A stretch of 32,539 nt of DNA from Nitrospirota bacterium (GTDB lineage Bacteria > Nitrospirota > Nitrospiria > Nitrospirales > NS-4), in contig SCTG01000034.1 in assembly GCA_004298335.1 (NCBI GenBank), positions 1-32,539 of the forward strand, given 5' to 3'. Every line of letters begins with the position of its first letter. Position 1 is the stretch's first letter. The notes beneath the pieces were generated by a model, which was given only the letters and a program-made list of their open reading frames with translations, ran no database searches and was not told the origin of the DNA. The position numbers were made by a program, and so were the translations under genes. Positions 30,815-32,539 of the stretch are shown here, one piece after another.

Positions 30815-31237
30815 CTACTCGCCGAGCACCTGGATCACGAGGTCTCGCTGGCGGGCGCGCGTGTCGAAATCCACCACCACGATCTGCTGCCAGGTGCCCA
30901 GCAGGAGCGCGCCGTCGGAGAAGGGAACCGTGACCGAGGGGCCTTGCAGGTGCCCCCGCAGGTGGCTGTGCCCATTGTCCTCGCCGGGGTTGCGGGTGTT
31001 GTGCTGCCAGCGCGGGTCCGCCGGAATCAGGCGGTCCCAGAGGGCCTTGGTATCGGCGCGGATGCCCGGCTCGTCCTCGATGATCATCACGGACGCGGTC
31101 GTGTGCCGGATGAAGACCGTCGCGATGCCGGCGCGCAGCCCCGTCTCCCCCACCGCCTCCTGGACGCGCTTCGTGACGTTCTCGATCTGGGTCTCGCCGC
31201 GCATGTCCAGCCGGATCTGTACGCTCTTGACGCTCAT
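30815..31237 (-). CDS. yjbQ: YjbQ/UPF0047-family protein
   Basis: This is a 140-residue YjbQ protein. The conserved segments are IRHTTASVMIIEDEPG (His45), NGHSHLRGHLQGPSVTVP (His90, His92 and His96, probable metal site) and GTWQQIVVVDFDTRARQR. The family carries the name secondary thiamine-phosphate synthase because some members supply ThiE activity. Its start ATG overlaps the HD gene stop as ATGA. Whether it makes thiamine phosphate here, or has another role in this HD-linked unit, is open. Confidence 0.9.
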   Translation of the reverse strand: MSVKSVQIRLDMRGETQIENVTKRVQEAVGETGLRAGIATVFIRHTTASVMIIEDEPGIRADTKALWDRLIPADPRWQHNTRNPGEDNGHSHLRGHLQGPSVTVPFSDGALLLGTWQQIVVVDFDTRARQRDLVIQVLGE

Positions 31238-32100
31238 GTCGTCTTCAACCCCCGGAGGTAGCGGATTTCGGGACGCGGGAGCGGCGCGCCGCGGGCCTCG
31301 GCCAGGACCCGGTCAAAGGCGCCCTCGCCGGCCAGGGACCGCACCGCCGCCACCACGCGCGAGCCCAGGATGCCTTCCACCCGCAGCTTGTCGAGATAGG
31401 CGAACGCGTCGGACAGCTTCTCCTTCGCGCGCCGGTAGTAGTCCCGGCCGCGCCGGCGGTTGCTGTAGGCTTCGAACTGCTCGCACGCAACGAGCACCTC
31501 GGCCAGCTCGCGCACCCAGCGCGGCGACCCGTCCAGCTTCTCGGGATAATAGTAGTACAGCATCACGCGTCCCATCCAGGGCTTCCACGCCACGCCGAGC
31601 GCGGCCAGCCCGGGCTTCGCGGCACGCAGCTGGCGGGCGAGGCGGCGCCCGTACCCCAGCCGCATCTCGACCTGCTGGCGGGTCCACCGGCCGGGCGGCA
31701 CGCCCATTTTCGCCAGGTCGCCGGCGTACCGGTCCAGGAACGCTTCCGTTTCACGGTTGTACGGCGTGTCCGGATGGACCGCCCGCCACTCGCGCGGCCT
31801 GGTCGGAATCCCGTTCTTGCGCGCCCAGGACCAGATCCGGCCGAACAGCTCCTGGTCGAGGCCCGCCCGCCCGAGGTCGTGCAGAAGACAGGCGATCTGG
31901 TACTCCCGGACCCGTGCCTCCGGGTGGCCCAGGCGGCGCGCCACTGCCGCGCACATGCGGGCGGTGCGCAGGGCATGCGGGCAGTCGTAGCCGCGAATCA
32001 CGCGGCCGGGCTTGCGGGGGTCCGGGTAGTCGTACAGCCGCATGAGCCGGGACGCCAGCGCGCGGGGCACGAGGAGCGGCGCAGCGTTGCGGGGAGACAT
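31234..32100 (-). CDS. HD-domain phosphohydrolase
   Basis: This is a 288-residue HD-superfamily protein. His42 (CPHALRTA) and the paired His74-Asp75 in ACLLHDLGRAGLD are the HD metal ligands. It has no GGDEF, CBS or GYP motif. The C-terminal half is rich in Arg, Tyr and Trp (WKPWMGRVMLYYYYPEK, YSNRRRGRDYYRRAKEK), which could contact nucleotide or nucleic acid. The substrate is unknown. It is first of a three-gene minus-strand unit with yjbQ and a secreted protein, under a consensus promoter that makes it leaderless. Confidence 0.8.
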   Translation of the reverse strand: MSPRNAAPLLVPRALASRLMRLYDYPDPRKPGRVIRGYDCPHALRTARMCAAVARRLGHPEARVREYQIACLLHDLGRAGLDQELFGRIWSWARKNGIPTRPREWRAVHPDTPYNRETEAFLDRYAGDLAKMGVPPGRWTRQQVEMRLGYGRRLARQLRAAKPGLAALGVAWKPWMGRVMLYYYYPEKLDGSPRWVRELAEVLVACEQFEAYSNRRRGRDYYRRAKEKLSDAFAYLDKLRVEGILGSRVVAAVRSLAGEGAFDRVLAEARGAPLPRPEIRYLRGLKTT

Positions 32101-32108
32101 CTGATCGC

Positions 32109-32137
32109 AGGATATCCGCCGATGGGCGGGGTGTCAA
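32109..32137 (-). promoter_or_regulatory. Consensus promoter of the HD-yjbQ unit (leaderless)
   Basis: On the minus strand, a perfect TTGACA (32132-32137), exactly 17 bases and TATCCT (32109-32114). ATG 32100 is only eight bases after the -10 box and no Shine-Dalgarno fits. Confidence 0.7.
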
Positions 32138-32155
32138 GTTTGGGACAGGCGGGCC

Positions 32156-32539
32156 TTACGCCTGCGATTTGTCGTGATAGTAGTCCGGGTACAGCTTCTT
32201 CGCGCAGGCGGGGCAGATGCCGTGGGTGAAGTTCGCGTCCGTATGGTCGTGGATATAGGTCTCGATCTGGTTCCAGTACCCCTTGTCGTCGCGGATCTGC
32301 TTGCAGGAAAAACAAATGGGCAGGAGCCCGCTCAGGGTCTTGATGTTGGCGAGGGCCTCCTGGAGCTGCTGGATGAGCCGCTCCCGCTCCTCCTCCGCCT
32401 GTTTGAGGGCGGCGATATGGTCGATCAGCCCGGCCTTCTGTTTGCGCTCCTTGCGGACCATCTCGGCGAACACTCCGTAGAAGGCCGCCATGACGAGGAG
32501 AATCGGAATCCGGAGGAGGCGGCTCTCGTCCACCGAGCC
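32156..32539 (-). CDS. Membrane-sensor protein with zinc-ribbon C-terminus (5' truncated)
   Basis: This is the C-terminal 127 residues of a protein whose start lies past the window edge; the GTG at 32533 is inside the frame. A membrane helix (IPILLVMAAFYGVFAEMV) is followed by a charged coiled-coil (about 25-65). Then comes a zinc-ribbon-like module, PICFSCKQIRDDKGYWN with CPACAKKLYPDYY, that often ends sensor proteins and histidine kinases. The four cysteines likely bind zinc. It probably senses something at the membrane, but no kinase or cyclase domain is in view. Confidence 0.75.
   Translation of the reverse strand, partial: GSVDESRLLRIPILLVMAAFYGVFAEMVRKERKQKAGLIDHIAALKQAEEERERLIQQLQEALANIKTLSGLLPICFSCKQIRDDKGYWNQIETYIHDHTDANFTHGICPACAKKLYPDYYHDKSQA

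Noticed and set aside
1-32539. CRISPR array, transposase, prophage or toxin-antitoxin genes
   Set aside because: No regular spaced repeats, no DDE or recombinase motifs and no structural phage genes were seen.

Overview
This is a GC-rich bacterial chromosomal window with tightly packed genes. About forty coding regions, one tRNA gene and very little intergenic DNA are visible. There is no rRNA, CRISPR array, transposase or phage gene. The gene mix points to an aerobic Gram-negative chemolithotroph, and many of the unassigned proteins look like those of Nitrospira/Nitrospirota. The supporting genes are a chlorite-dismutase-family haem protein, two-subunit pyruvate carboxylase, soluble transhydrogenase, lipoprotein thiol peroxidase and output-less response regulators. 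That placement is inference from gene content, not a database match.

Layout. Positions 1-3060 hold the 3' part of a chlorite dismutase/HemQ-family gene, a polytopic membrane protein with no normal start codon, a coupled pair of unknown genes (67 and 435 aa) and a secreted OB-fold-like protein. Positions 3060-3275 hold a cluster of palindromes and two hairpin repeats directly upstream of a CAT-anticodon tRNA gene. Positions 3354-5530 hold a double-receiver protein, a zinc-ribbon-like protein, a TPR lipoprotein and an unknown protein. Positions 5571-9009 (minus strand) are a haem operon, hemE-hemH-hemG/cgoX, whose genes overlap by four bases with TTG and CTG starts. Positions 9069-11564 carry a DUF523/TudS-like desulfurase, an ABM-like small protein, two unknown minus-strand genes, an FmdB zinc ribbon and a secreted IPT/TIG protein. 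Positions 11675-15895 carry pyruvate carboxylase subunits A and B plus an alpha/beta hydrolase. Positions 16092-18509 carry a lipoprotein thiol peroxidase, soluble transhydrogenase and a small unknown gene. Positions 18463-22239 carry tenA-tag-thiD and a haem-copper-oxidase-like membrane protein. Positions 22229-25377 carry a ferredoxin-metallo-beta-lactamase fusion, an alpha/beta hydrolase and a CPBP protease. Positions 25451-30025 carry a class V aminotransferase, a response regulator with a Rossmann-domain histidine kinase, a BCP peroxiredoxin and an amidohydrolase. Positions 30052-32539 (minus strand) carry an HD protein, a YjbQ protein, a secreted unknown protein and the end of a sensor protein.

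How the genes fit together. Haem synthesis (HemE, HemH, HemG/CgoX and possibly the HemQ-like protein), thiamine salvage (TenA, ThiD and perhaps YjbQ), anaplerosis (PycAB), NADPH/NADH balance (SthA) and peroxide defence (Tpx, BCP) dominate. Two regulators (the Rossmann-domain kinase/receiver pair and the double receiver) may tie signalling to redox state.

The most striking sequence-level pattern is transcriptional. Many good sigma-70-like promoters place the -10 box only 6-10 bases before the start codon, which predicts leaderless or nearly leaderless mRNAs. Several divergent gene pairs share one -35 hexamer. The least explained DNA is the palindrome/hairpin cluster before the tRNA at 3064-3194.
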